This document shows positions 32,451 to 45,542 of a stretch of 64,000 nucleotides of DNA, in pieces. Position 1 is the stretch's first letter. Every line of letters begins with the position of its first letter. A model generated the notes under the pieces. The model was not told the DNA's origin. It saw only the letters and a list, made by a program, of their open reading frames with translations, and did no database searches. Made by a program: the position numbers and the translations under genes. The stretch comes from Prosopocoilus inquinatus (Eukaryota; Arthropoda; Insecta; Coleoptera; Lucanidae), in the NCBI GenBank assembly GCA_036172665.1, contig CM069873.1, positions 45,230,001 to 45,294,000 of the forward strand, read 5' to 3'.

Positions 32451-32451
32451 G

Positions 32452-32603
32452 AAATTAGGCGAGGTTTACACTGCACAATTTTTGGAGGATTTTCTCACCA
32501 TTGCTTTTAATCCTTGTCGCTATTGCCATCAATAGCGACAAGGATTAAAAGCAATGGTGAGAAAATCCTCCAAAAATTGTGCAGTGTAAACCTCGCCTAA
32601 TTT
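32452..32603. repeat. Perfect palindrome, 74-bp arms, in receptor D exon 1
   Basis: 32452-32525 and 32530-32603 are exact reverse complements with a 4-bp spacer (CCAT). The right arm, read on the minus strand, encodes the expected receptor residues (LHNFWRIFSPLLLILVAI). The left arm is its inverted copy, wedged between that segment and the rest of the exon (VVDVTRERDIFDFN). Confidence 0.95.
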
Positions 32604-32677
32604 GAGTTTCTTAATGTGAACTGCCCTCCTATTTGAAATAACAAAATGTTATATCGCAAATAAGCCATAGATGCCAT

Positions 32678-33190
32678 GAGACTTGTGCTAACGAAATTAA
32701 AACAATTCAACGATTAGGGCTAGTCGATAATAATTACGGTCCTGTATTTAATTTTAGGTTGATCGAAGCATATTAGGCTGATTTATTTATTTCGAAATAT
32801 CTCGCTTGGAATAATAAAGTCAGTACGTATTTTACTATTTTTTTAAATTGAATTTGCAGTTTGTTAGCTGGACTATCTGGACCCTCAAAAACTTTTCTAG
32901 TGAACATCAGACGCTCAGTCTACAGTGTTGTCCAAAAAGTGTGCTACAATGGGGATTTTTTATTATCGTTTTTTTAAATTTAAGTTTTATTTTATAGAAG
33001 TAAGACCACAAATTGGGTTGAACAAAATGTGTAATTTCACTTCTATTAATATTCTGACAAAACTTGTTTATTCCCCAAAGCCTACTTTTTCTATTTTTTG
33101 TATTCAGCAACCCAACGCCTCCCCTTTTAAGAAATTACATGAAATTATTAAATAAGTAAATAAGTAAATAAGTCAGATGCTTGTATGACA
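32678..33190. other. Spacer upstream of receptor D
   Basis: AT-rich. GTGTTGTCCAAAAAGTGTG near 32926 resembles a Tc1-type end, but no partner repeat was found. A short AAGTAAAT-type simple repeat lies at about 33150-33173. Confidence 0.35.
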
Positions 33191-33414
33191 TTTGCATAAA
33201 CTACCTGTTGTTGGGTATTGAGGTTAAATGTATTGAATTTTGCAATTGCCGCGTCCCCCAGTACGTGCAATAAAATTGCCACTTTGACATACTTTGGTTT
33301 GCTGTCACCTCCTGTCGCTTTCATAAAGAGTTCAAACCGTTGCTTCCAGCTCCTCCAATTTTCGTTAATATTGCCATCAAAGGACAAAGTTTTTGGCGGT
33401 TTTAGTGACTCCAT
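33191..33414 (-). pseudogene. Ty3/Gypsy Gag fragment
   Basis: Start of a Gag protein of the K02A2.6-like Ty3/Gypsy type: MESLKPPKTLSFDGNINENW, then WKQRFELFMKATG and LHVLGDAAIAKFNTF. The frame continues to 33148 but the last residues (after about QQQVV) are not Gag-like, so the element is truncated near 33191. Its LTR and primer-binding site lie immediately upstream (33485-33671), fixing the minus-strand orientation. Confidence 0.65.
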
Positions 33415-33490
33415 TTTTGTACTCTAACCTCACTTACTTCTTTTCACCTTCTTCTTGGTTTATTTCTTTATTACACAAGTGACTGCGCCA

Positions 33491-33671
33491 TGTTATGATG
33501 TTAATTAACTCCACGTTCGGTTTTATGTCTTTATTTATCTTAACATCATCATACGTTCACATAATTTACAGGAGCACTGATTTCATGTGTGTGTACTGCT
33601 GCGCACTCTCCAGATCAGTGTTGCCAAGTATACACTCATGACAGTCAATTTCATCTCAGCTACCGGTAACA
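33491..33671 (-). repeat. Ty3/Gypsy LTR (5', minus strand) with primer-binding site
   Basis: On the minus strand it starts TGTTACCGG and ends CATCATAACA, 181 bp with TGTTA/TAACA ends. It includes an AATAAA polyadenylation signal. Directly after it, TGGCGCAGTCACTTG (33490 downwards) is in the primer-binding position, followed by the Gag start at 33414. The opposite LTR is missing. Confidence 0.65.
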
Positions 33672-34657
33672 TTCGACACGCTTTGTAAGCAAACTAAAAA
33701 GGACAAACTCCTACAAACGGAAGAAACAAGAAGTTACCAGATTGGAATAGTATGCATCATTTCTTTCGACTAAGTGACGGTCTCACCATCGAGAAAGATT
33801 GTCTCCTCTACAATGATCGCGCCATCATTCCTACAGTTTTAGAAAAGAAGATTCTCAAACTCCTTCATCGTGGACATCCAGGCATTCGACGTATGAAATT
33901 CTTAGCTCGTTCGTACGCCTATTGGCCGAACATGGATCAGGATATTGAACCAATGGTACGACAATGTTCTTCATGTATCACTGCAGCCAAACAACCGAAT
34001 ACTTCAGAACTGTACTCATGGCCGAAACGAAATTGTCCTTGGCAACGGATACATTTGTATTATGCAGGTCCATATCAAGAAAATAATTTTCTAATTGTAG
34101 TAGACGCCTATTCCAAATATCCAGAGATTTGCACGATGACAAGTACATCAATCTCAACCATTAATAGATTTCAAAAACGATTTCATCGACATGGCTTACC
34201 AGAAGTTATTGTCAGCGATAACGGAACACAGTTTAGTTCGTACGAATTCAATAAATTTTGTCAAGAAAATGGAATTGAACATATTTTCTCACCTCCGTAC
34301 CACCCACAATCAAATGGACAAGCGGAACGATTTGTTGATACACTAAAACTAGCACTTCTCAAATTAAAAGGGGAGGGAAATATTCAACATTCGCTAGACA
34401 TCTTTCTTGAAATTATCGCATTACCCCAAATTCTGCGCTTCCTGACAATAAAACACCAGCTGAACTACTGTATGGACGTAAGCTCAAAACAAGTTTGGAT
34501 CTCTTGATGCCACTTAAGAAGCCGTCGATACGCGACACTAAGATGGAACAACAATTTAACATTAAGCACGGTGTTCATAAACGAGTTTTTGAGATAGATG
34601 AACTTGTTTATGCACGACATCGTCGTTCGCAACGATGGCAACCCGGAAGAATATACA
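33672..34657 (+). pseudogene. Ty3/Gypsy integrase fragment
   Basis: A piece of Pol from the RNase H-integrase linker to the integrase C-terminus, opposite in orientation to the Gag fragment. Main frame 33752-34507: the zinc-binding HHCC region (LLHRGHPGIRRM with SYAYWP and QCSSC), the core with SDNGTQF (second Asp) and NGQAERFVDTLK (Glu). The first catalytic position reads LYYAGPY where the family has a D before YAGP, so the first Asp is lost. Linker residues (KKDKLLQT) lie in another frame near 33700, and the C-terminal part (RHRRSQRWQPG) in a third frame from 34495. It ends inside the protein, where the satellite begins. Dead fragment. Confidence 0.75.
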
Positions 34658-37600
34658 CGATCTTTACTATCTATCATATTATTTGACGTTTCGACGGACT
34701 CCAGTAACTCTGTTGTGAGATACGAATTTCTCGGATGCAGCGTAAGCTGGAAATAGTTTTGAACGAAACAACACCTGCTAGCGTTGTTCCTGTGATGTAT
34801 CTAACCGATCTTTACTATACTATCTAACATATTATTTGAAGTTTTGATGGACTCCAGTAACTCTGTTGTGAGATACGAAGTTCTCGGACGCAGCAGAAGC
34901 TGGAAATAGTTTTTGAACGAAACAACACGTGCTAGCGTTGTTCCTGTGATGTATCTAACCGATCTTTACTATCTATCATGTTATTTGACGTTTCGATAGA
35001 CTCCAGTAGCTCTGATGTGAGATACGAAGTTCTCGGACGCCGCAGATGCTGGAAACAGTTTTGAACGAAACAACACGTGCTAGCGTTGTTCCTGTGATGT
35101 ATCTAACCGATCTTTACTATCCTTCATGTTATTTGACGTTTCGATGGACTCCAGTATCTCTGATGTGAGATACAAAGTTCTCGGATGCAGCAGAAGCAGG
35201 AAATAGTTTTGAACGAAACAACACGTGCTAGCGTTGTTCCTGTGATGTATCTAACCGATCTTTACTATCTATCATGTTATTTGACTTTTCGACGGACTCC
35301 AGTAACTCTGACGTGAGATACGAAGTTCTCGGACGCAGCAGAAGCTGGAAATAGTTTTTGAACGAAACAACACGTGCTAGCGTTGTTCCTGTGATGTATC
35401 TAACAGATCTTTACTATCTATCATATTATTTGACGTTTCGATGGACTCCAGTAACTCTGTTGTGAGATACGAATTTCTCGGATGCAGCGTAAGCTGGAAA
35501 TAGTTTTGAACGAAACAACACGTGCTAGCGTTGTTCCTGTGATGTATCTAACCGATCCTTACTATCTGTCATGTTATTTGACGTTTCGATGGACTCCAGT
35601 ATCTCTGATGTGAGATACAAAGTTCTCGGATGCAGCAGAAGCAGGAAATAGTTTTGAACGAAACAACACGTGCTAGCGTTTTTACTGTGATGTATCTAAC
35701 CGATCTCTACTATCTATCATGTTATTTGACGTTTCGATGGACTCCAGTAACTCTGCTGTGAGATACGAAGTTCTCGGACGCAGCGTAAGCTGGAAATAGT
35801 TTTGAACGAAACAACACGTGCTAGCGTTGTTCCTGTGATGTATCTAACCGATCTTTACTATCTATCATGTTATTTGAATTTTCGACAGACTCCAGTAACT
35901 CTGACGTGAGATACGAAGTTATCGGACGCAGCAGAATCTGGAAATAGTTTTTGAACGAAACAACACGTGCTAGCGTTGTTCCTGTGATGTATCTAACAGA
36001 TCTTTACTATCTATCATATTATTTGAGGTTTCGATGGACTCCAGTAACTCTGTTGTGAGATACGAATTTCTCGGATGCAGCGTAAGCTGGAAATAGTTTT
36101 GAACGAAACAACACGTGCTAGCGTTGTTCCTGTGATGTATCTAACCGATCCTTACTATCTGTCATGTTATTTGACGTTTCGATGGACTTCAGTAATTCTG
36201 ATGTGAGATACGAAGTTCTCGGACGTAGCAGAAGCTGGAAATAGTATTGAAAGAAACAACACGTGCTAGCGTTATTCCTGTGATGTATATAACCGATCTT
36301 TACTGTCTTTCATGTTATTTGACGTTTCGACGGACTCCAGTAACTCTGATGAGAGATACGAAGTTCTCGGACGCAGCAGAAGCTGGAAATAGTTTTGAAC
36401 GAAACAACACGTGCTATCGTTGTTCCTGTGATGTATCTAACCGATCTCTACTATCTTACATCTAATTTGACGTTTCGATGGAAACCAGTAACTGTGATGT
36501 GAGATACGAAGTTCTCGGACGCAGCAGAACCTGGAAATAGTTTTTGAACGAAACAACACGTGCTAGCGTTGTTCCTGTGATGTATCTAACCGATCTTTAC
36601 TATCTATCATGTTATTTGACGTTTCGATGGACTCCAGTAACTCTGATGTGAGATACGAAGTTCTCGGACGCAGCAGAAGCTGGAAATAGTTTTGTTCGAA
36701 AAAACACGTGCTAGCGGTGTTCCTGTGATGTATATAACCCATATTTACTATCTTTCATGTTATTTGACGTTTCGATGGACTCCAGTAACTCTGATGTGAG
36801 ATACGAAGTTCTCGGACGAAGCAGAAGCTGGAAATAGTTTTGAACGAAACTACACGTACTAGCGTTGTTCCTGTGATGTATCTAACCGATCTCTACTATC
36901 TTTCATATTATTTGGCGTTTCGATGGACTCCAGTAACTCTGATGTGAGATACGAATTTCTCGGATGCAGCGTAAGCTGGAAATAGTATTGAACGAAACAA
37001 CACCTGCTAGCGTTGTTAATGTGATGTATCTAACCGATCTTTACTATCTATCATGTTATTTGACGTTTCGATAGACTCCAGTAGCTCTGATGTGAGATAC
37101 GAAGTTCTCTTACGCAGCAGAAGCTGGAAATAGTTTTTGAACGAAACAACACGTGCTAGCGTTGTTCCTGTGATGTATCTAACAGATCTTTACTATCTAT
37201 CATATTATTTGACGTTTCGATGGACTCCAGTAACTCTGTTGTGAGATACGAATTTCTCGGATGCAGCGTAAGCTGGAAATAGTTTTAAACGAAACAACAC
37301 GTGCTAGCGTTGTTCCTGTGATGTAGCTAACCGATCTTTACTATCTATCATGTTATTTGACTTTTCGACGGACTCCAGTAACTCTGACGTGAGATACGAA
37401 GTTCTCGGACGCAGCAGAAGCTGGAAATAGTGTTTGAACGAAACAACACGTGCTAGCGTTGTTCCTGTGATGTATCTAACAGATCTTTACTATCTATCAA
37501 GTTATTTGACGTTTCGGTGGACTCCAGTAACTCTGTTGTGAGATACGAATTTCTCGGATGCAGCGTAAGCTGGAAATAGTTTTGAACGAAACAACACCTG

Positions 37601-37920
37601 CTAGCGTTGTTCCTGTGATGTATCTAACCGATCATTACTGTCTAACATATTATTTGACGTTTTGATGGACTCCAGTAACTCTGTTGTGAGATACGAAGTT
37701 CTCGGACGCAGCAGAAGCTGGAAATAGTTTTTGAACGAAACAACACGTGCTAGCGTTGTTCCTGTGATGTATCTAACCGATCTTTACTCTCTATCATGTT
37801 ATTTGACGTTTCGATGGACTCCAGTAACTCTGTTGTTAGATACGAATTTCTCGGATGCAGCGTAAGCTGGAAATAGTTTTGAACGAAACAACACCTGCTA
37901 GCGTTGTTCCTGTGATGTAT
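34658..37920 (+). repeat. Satellite subfamily I (array edge)
   Basis: About 22 monomers with the centre ACGTGCTAGCG and the tail TAACCGATCTTTACTATCTA. Monomers with GAATTTCTCGGATGCAGCG and with GAAGTTCTCGGACGCAGCAG are interspersed, many with TTTTTG rather than TTTTG before AACGAAAC. Confidence 0.85.
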
Positions 37921-40740
37921 GTAATCGATCCTTACTTATCTAACATGTTATTTTACGTTTGTATGGGCTCCAGTAACTCTGATGTGAGATACAAAGTTCT
38001 CGGACGCAGCAGAAGCTGGAAATAGTTTTGAACCAAACAACACGTATTAGCGTTGTTCCTGTGATGTATCTAATCGATCCTTACTTATCTAACATGTTAT
38101 TTGACGTTTCGATGGACTCTAGTAATTCTGATGTGAGATACTAAGTTTTTGGACGCAGCAGGAGCTGGAAATAGTTTTAACGAAACAACACGTATTAGCG
38201 TTGTTCCTGTGATGTATCTAATCGATCCTTACTTATCTATTATGTTATTTGACGTTTCGATGGACTCCAGTAACTCTGATGTGAGATACGACGTTTTCGG
38301 ACGCAGCAGCAGCTGGAAATAGTTTTAAACGAAACAACACATATTAGCGTTGTTCCTGTGATGTATCTAATCGATCCTTACTCATCTATCATGTTATTTG
38401 ACGTTTGGACGGACTCCAGTAACTCTGATGTGAGATACAAAGTTCTCGGACGCAGCAGAAGCTGGAAATAGTTTTGAACGAAACAACACGTATTAGCGTT
38501 GTTCCTGTGATGTATCTAAACGATCCTTACTTATCTAACATGTTATTTGACGTTTGAATGGACTCCAGTAAGTCTGATGTGAGATACAAAGTTTTTGGAC
38601 GCAGCAGGAGCTGGAATTAGTTTTAAACGAAACAACACGTATTAGCGTTGTTCCTGTGCTGTATCTAATCGATCCTTACTTATCTATCATGTTATTTGAT
38701 GTTTGGATGGACTCCAGTAACTCTGATGTGAGATACAAAGTTCTCGGACGCAGCAGAAGCTGGAAATAGTTTTGAACGAAACAACACGTATTAGCGTTGT
38801 TCCTGTGATGTATCTAATCGATCCTTACTTATCTACAACGTTATTTGACGTTTCGATGGACTCCAGTAACTCTGATGTGAGATACGAAATTTTCGGACGC
38901 AGCAGAATCTGGAAATAGTTTTAAACGAAACAACACGCATTAGCGTTGTTCGTGTGATGTATCTAATCGATCCTTACTCATCTATCATGTTATTTGACGT
39001 TTCGATGGACTCTAGTAATTCTGATGTGAGATACGAAGTTTTTGGACGCAGCAGGAGCTGGAAATAGTTGCAAACGAAACAACAGGTATTAGCGTTGTTC
39101 CTGTGAAATATCTAATCGATCCTTACTCATCTATCATGTTATTTTACGTTTGTATGGGCTCCAGTAACTCTGATGTGAGGTACAAAGTTCTCGGACGCAG
39201 CAGAAGCTGGAAATAGTTCTAAACGAAACAACACGCATTAGCGTTGTTCCTGTGATGTATCTAATCGATCCTTACTCATCTATCATGTTATTTTAAGTTT
39301 GGATGGACTCCAGTAGCTCTGATGTGAGATACAAAGTTTTTGGACGCAGCAGCAGCTGGAAATAGTTTTAAACGAAACAACACGCATTAGCGTTGTTCCT
39401 GTGATGTATCTAATCGATCCTTACTCATCTATCATGTTATTTGGCGTTTCGATGGACTCCAGTAACTTTGATGTGAGATACGAAGTTCTCGGACGCAGCA
39501 GGAGCTGGAAATAGTTTTAAACGAAACAACACGTATTAGCGTTGTTCCTGTGCTGTATCTAATCGATCCTTACTTATCTATCATGTTATTTGACGTTTCG
39601 ATGGACTCTAGTAATTCTGATGTGAGATACGAAGTTTTTGGACGCAGCAGGAGCTGGAAATAGTTTTAAACGAAACAACACGTATTAGCGTTGTTCCTGT
39701 GATGTATCTAAACGATCCTTACTTATCTAACATGTTATTTGAAGTTTGGATGGACTCCAGTAAGTCTGATGTGAGATACAAAGTTTTTGGACGCAGCAGG
39801 AGCTGGAAACAGTTTTAAACGAAATAACACGTATTAGCGTTGTTCCTGTGCTGTATCTAATCGATCCATACTTATCTATCATGTTATTTGACGTTTCGAT
39901 GGACTCTAGTAATTCTGATGTGAGATACGAAGTTTTTGGACGCAGCAGGAGCTGGAAATAGTTTTAAACGAAGCAACACGTATTAGCGTTGTTCCTGTGC
40001 TGTATCTAATCGATCCTTACTTATCTACTATGTTATCTGACCTTTCGATGAACTCCAGTAACTCTGATGTGAGATACGAAATTTTCGGACGCAGCAGAAG
40101 CTGGAAATAGTTTTAAACGAAACAACACGCATTAGCGTTGTTCCTGTGATGTATCTAATCGATCCTTACTCATCTATCATGTTATTTGACGTTTCGATGG
40201 ACTCTAGTAATTCTGATGTGAGATACGAAGTTCTCGGACGCAGCTGAAGCTAGAAATAGTTTTAAACGAAACAACACGCTTTAGCGTTGTTCCTGTGCTG
40301 TATCTAATCGATCCTTACTTATCTATCATGTTATTTGACATTTCGATGGACTCCAGTAACTCTGATGTGAGATACGACGTTTTCGGACGCAGCAGCAGCT
40401 GGAAATAGTTTTAAACGAAACAACACATATTAGCGTTGTTCCTGTGATGTATCTAATCGATCCTTACTCATCTATCATGTTATTTGACGTTTGGACGGAC
40501 TCCAGTAACTCTGATGTGAGATACAAAGTTCTCGGACGCAGCAGAAGCTGGAAATAGTTTTGAACGAAACAACACGTATTAGCGTTGTTCCTGTGATGTA
40601 TCTAATCGATCCTTACTTATCTACAATGTTATTTGACGTTTCGATGGACTCCAGTAACTCTGATGTGAGATTCGAAATTTTCGGACGCAGCAGAAGCTGG
40701 AAATAGTTTTAAACGAAACAACACGCATTAGCGTTGTTCC

Positions 40741-41932
40741 TGTGATGTATCTAATCGATCCTTACTCATCTATCATGTTATTTTACGTTTGTATGGGCTC
40801 CAGTAACTCTGATGTGAGATACAAAGTTCTCGGACGCAGCAGAAGCTGGAAATAGTTTTAAACGAAACGACACGCATTAGCGTTGTTCCTGTGATGTATC
40901 TAATCGATCCTTACTCATCTATCATGTTATTTTACGTTTGGATGGACTCCAGTAGCTATGATGTGAGATACAAAGTTTTTGGACGCAGCAGAAGCTGGAA
41001 ATAGTTTTAAACGAAACAACACGCATTAACGTTGTTCCTGTGATGTATCTAATCGATCCTTACTCATCTATCATGTTATTTGGCGTTTCGATGGACTCCA
41101 GTAACTTTGATGTGAGATACGAAGTTCTCGGACGCAGCAGGAGCTGGAAATAGTTTTAAACGAAACAACACGTATTAGCGTTGTTCCTGTGCTGTATCTA
41201 ATCGATCCTTACTTATCTATCATGTTATTTGATGTTTCGATGGACTCTATTAATTCTGATGTGAGATACGAAGTTTTTGGACGCAGCAGGAGCTGGAAAT
41301 AGTTTCAAACGAAACAACACGTATTGGCGTTGTTCCTGTGATGTATCTAATCGATCCTTACTCATGTATCATGTTATTTTACGTTTGTATGGGCTCCAGT
41401 AACTCTGATGTGAGATACAAAGTTCTCGGACGCAGCAGAAGCTGGAAATAGTTTTAAACGAAACGACACGCATTAGCGTTGTTCCTGTGATGTATCTAAT
41501 CGATCCTTACTCATCTATCATGTTATTTTACGCTTGGATGGACTCCAGTAGCTATGATGTGAGATACAAAGTTTTTGGACGCAGCAGAAGCTGGAAATAG
41601 TTTTAAACGAAACAACACGCATTAGCGTTGTTCCTGTGATGTATCTAATCGATCCTTACTCATCTATCATGTTATTTGGCGTTTCGATGGACTCCAGTAA
41701 CTTTGATGTGAGATACGAAGTTCTCGGACGCAGCAGGAGCTGGAAATAGTTTTAAACGAAACAACACGTATTAGCGTTGTTCCTGTGCTGTATCTAATCG
41801 ATCCTTACTTATCTATCATGTTATTTGATGTTTCGATGGACTCTATTAATTCTGATGTGAGATACGAAGTTTTTGGACGCAGCAGGAGCTGGAAATAGTT
41901 TTAAACGAAACAACACGTATTAGCGTTGTTCC
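40741..41932 (+). repeat. 4-mer higher-order duplication (596 bp, two copies)
   Basis: 40741-41336 and 41337-41932 share private variants such as GAAACGACACG, GTATGGGCTCC and GACTCTATTAATTC at a constant 596-bp offset. Similarity drops on both outer sides. Confidence 0.8.
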
Positions 41933-44900
41933 TGTGATGTATGTAAACGATCCTTACTTATCTAACATGTTATTTGACGTTTCGATGGACTCTAGTAATT
42001 CTGATGTGAGATACGAAGTTTTTGGACGCAGCAGGAGCTGGAAATAGTTTTAAACGAAGCAACACGTATTAGCGTTGTTCCTGTGCTGTATCTAATCGAT
42101 CCTTACTTATCTACTATGTTATTTGACGTTTCGATGGACTCCAGTATCTCTGATGTGAGATACGAAATTTTCGGACGCAGCAGAAGCTGGAAATAGTTTT
42201 AAACGAAACAACACGCATTAGCGTTGTTCCTGTGATGTATCTAATCGATCCTTACTCATCTATCATGTTATTTGACGTTTCGATAGACTCTAGTAATTCT
42301 GATGTGAGATACGAAGTTTTTGGACGCAGCAGGAGCTGGAAATAGTTTCAAACGAAACAACACGTATTGGCGTCGTTCCTGTGATGTATCTAATCGATCC
42401 TTACTTATCTATCATGTTATTTGACATTTCGATGGACTCCAGTAACTCTGATGTGAGATACATAGTTCTCGGACGCAGCAGAAGCTGGAAATAGTTTTGA
42501 ACGAAACAACACGTATTAGCGTTGTTCCTGTGATGTATCTAAACGATCCTTACTTATCTAACATGTTATTTGACGTTTGAATGGACTCCAGTAATTCTGA
42601 TGTGAGATACAAAGTTCTTGGACGCAGCAGGAGCTGGAAATAGTTTTAAACGAAACAACACGTATTAGCGTTGTTCCTGTGCTGTATCTAATCGATCCTT
42701 ACTTATCTATCATGTTAATTGACGTTTGGATGGACTCCAGTAAGTCTGATGTGATATACAAAGTTTTTGGACGCAGCATTAGCTGGAAATAGTTTTAAAC
42801 GAAACAACACGTATTATCGTTGTTCCTGTACTGTATCTAATCGATCCTTACTTATCTATCATGTTATTTGACGTTTCGATGGACTCCAGTAACTCTGATG
42901 TGAGATGCGACGTTTTCGGACGCAGCAGAAGCTGGAAATAGTTTTAAACGAAACAACACGTATTAGCATTGTTCCTGTGATGTATGTAATCGATCCTTAC
43001 TTATCTAACATGTTATTTTACGTTTGAATGGACTCCAGTAACTCTGATGTGAGATACAAAGTTCTCGGACGCAGCAGAAGCTGGAAATAGTTTTGAACGA
43101 AACAACACGTATTAGCGTTGTTCCTGTGATGTATCTAATCGATCCTTACTCATCTATCATGTTATTTTACGTTTGTATGGGCTCCAGTAACTCTGATGTG
43201 AGATACAAAGTTCTCGGACGCAGCAGGAGCTGGAAATAATTTTAAACGAAACAACACGTATTAGCGTTGTTCCTGTGATGTATCTAAACGATCCTTACTT
43301 ATCTAACATGTTATTTGAAGTTTGGATGGACTCCAGTAAGTCTGATGTGAGATACAAAGTTTTTGGACGCAGCAGGTGCTGGAAACAGTTTTGAACGAAA
43401 CAACACGTATTAGCGTTGTTCCTGTGCTGTATCTAATCGATCCTTACTTATCTAACATGTTATTTGAAGTTTGGATGGACTCCAGTAAGTCTGATGTGAG
43501 ATACAAAGTTTTTGGACGCAGCAGGAGCTGGAAACAGTTTTAAACGAAACAACAAGTATTAGCGTTGTTCCTGTGCTGTATCTAATCGATCCATACTTAT
43601 CTATCATGTTATTTGACGTTTCGATGGACTCTAGAAATTCTGATGTGAGATACGAAGTTTTTGGACGCAGCAGGAGCTGGAAATAGTTTTAAACGAAGCA
43701 ACACGTATTAGCGTTGTTCCTGTGCTGTATCTAATCGATCCTTACTTATCTACTATGTTATTTGACGTTTCGATGGACTCCAGTAACTCTGATGTGAGAT
43801 ACAATGTTCTCGGACGCAGCAGAAGCTGGAAATAGTTTTGAACGAAAAAACACGTATTAGCGTTGTTCCTGTGATGTATCTAAACGATACTTACTTATCT
43901 AACATGTTACTTGACGTTTGGATGGACTCCAGTAAGTCTGATGTGAGATACAAAGTTTTTGGACGCAGCATTAGCTGGAAATAGTTTTAAACGAAACAAC
44001 ACGTATTAGCGTTGTTCCTGTGCTGTATCTAATCGATGCTTACTTATCTATCATGTTATTTGACGTTTCGATGGACTCCAGTAACTCTGATGTGAGATAC
44101 GAAGTTCTCGGACGCAGCTGAAGCTAGAAATAGTTTTAAGCGAAACAACACGCATTAGCGTTGTTCCTGTGCTGTATCTAATCGACCCTTTCTTATCTAT
44201 CATGTTATTTGACATTTCGATGGACTCCAGTAACTCTGATGTGAGATACGACATTTTCGGACGCAGCAGCAGCTGGAAATAGTTTTAAACGAAACAACAC
44301 ATATTAGCGTTGTTCCTGTGATGTATCTAATCGATCCTTACTCATCTATCAGGTTATTTTACGTTTGGATGGACTCCAGTAAGTCTGATGTGAGATACAA
44401 AGTTTTTGGACGCAGAATTAGCTGGAAATAGTTTTAAAGGAAACAACACTCATTAGCGTTGTTCCTGTGATGTATCTAATCGATCCTTATTTATCTATCA
44501 TGTTATTTGACGTTTCGATGGACTCTAGTAACTCTGATGTGAGATACGAAGTTTTTGGACGCAGCAGGAGCTGGAAATAGTTTTAAACGAAACAACACGT
44601 ATTAGCGTTGTTCCTGTGATGTATCTAAACGATACTTACTTATCTAACATGTTATTTGACGTTTGGATGGACTCCAGTAAGTCTGATGTGAGATACAAAG
44701 TTTTTGGACGCAGCATTAGCTGGAAATAGTTTTAAAGGAAACAACACTCATTAGCGTTGTTCCTGTGATGTATCTAATCGATCTTTATTTATCTATCATG
44801 TTATTTTACGTTTGGATGGACTCCAGTAACTCTGATGTGAGATACAATGTTCTCGGACGCAGCAGAAGCTGGAAATAGTTTTGAACGAAACAACACGTAT

Positions 44901-45542
44901 TAGCGTTGTTCCTGTGATGTATCTAATCGATCCTTACTTATCTACTATGTTATTTGACGTTTCGATGGACTCCAGTAACTCTGATGTGAGATACGAAATT
45001 TTCGGACGCAGCAGAAGCTGGAAATAGTTTTAAACGAAACAACACGCATTAGCGTTGTTCCTGTGATGTATCTAATCGATCCTTACTCATCTATCAGGTT
45101 ATTTTACGTTTGGATGGACTCCAGTAACTCTGATGTGAGATACAAAGTTTTTGGACGCAGCAGAAGCTGGAAATAGTTTTGAACGAAACAACACGTATTG
45201 GCGTTGTTCCTGTGATGTATCTAATCGATCCTTACTTATCTATCATGTTATTTGACATTTCGATGGACTCCAGTAACTCTGATGTGAGATACGACGTTTT
45301 CGGACGCAGCAGCAGCTGGAAATAGTTTTAAACGAAACAACACGCATTAGCGTTGTTCCTGTGATGTATCTAATCGATCCTTACTCATCTATCATGTTAT
45401 TTGACATTTCGATGGACTCTAGTAATTCTGATGTGAGATACGAAGTTTTTGGACGCAGCAGGAGCTGGAAATAGTTTTAAACGAAACAACACGTATTAGC
45501 GTTGTTCCTGTGCTGTATCTAATCGATCCTTACTTATCTATC

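Larger units (their letters stand above)
30459..32677 (-). pseudogene. Odorant receptor D (eight exons, several lesions)
   Basis: Insect odorant receptor paralogue. Exons: E1 32369-32677, E2 32073-32307, E3 31708-31882, E4 31514-31625, E5 31061-31280, E6 30910-31011, E7 30677-30841, E8 30459-30518. E2, E5, E6 and E8 have the family lengths. Diagnostic parts: SPYYEL (E3), HQSLLSFCADLEDFFSP (E5), YFQMSISCYFGNFYTSE (E6), PVTFTVGKY (E7), TTMSYCMVIYQL (E8). Lesions: E1 is about 86 nt too long because of a 74-bp-arm palindrome and reads an in-frame TAG (32597-32599). E3 has +2 nt near 31845-31851. E7 has a 10-bp tandem duplication (30803-30830 region) creating an in-frame TGA. The start ATG (32675-32677, MASMAYLRYN) matches A-C. 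A clear pseudogene, since the palindrome and duplications are not typical base-calling errors. Confidence 0.85.

Noticed and set aside
32926..33147. Tc1/mariner element starting at GTGTTGTCCAAAAAGTG
   Set aside because: No matching inverted end or TA-flanked partner was found.
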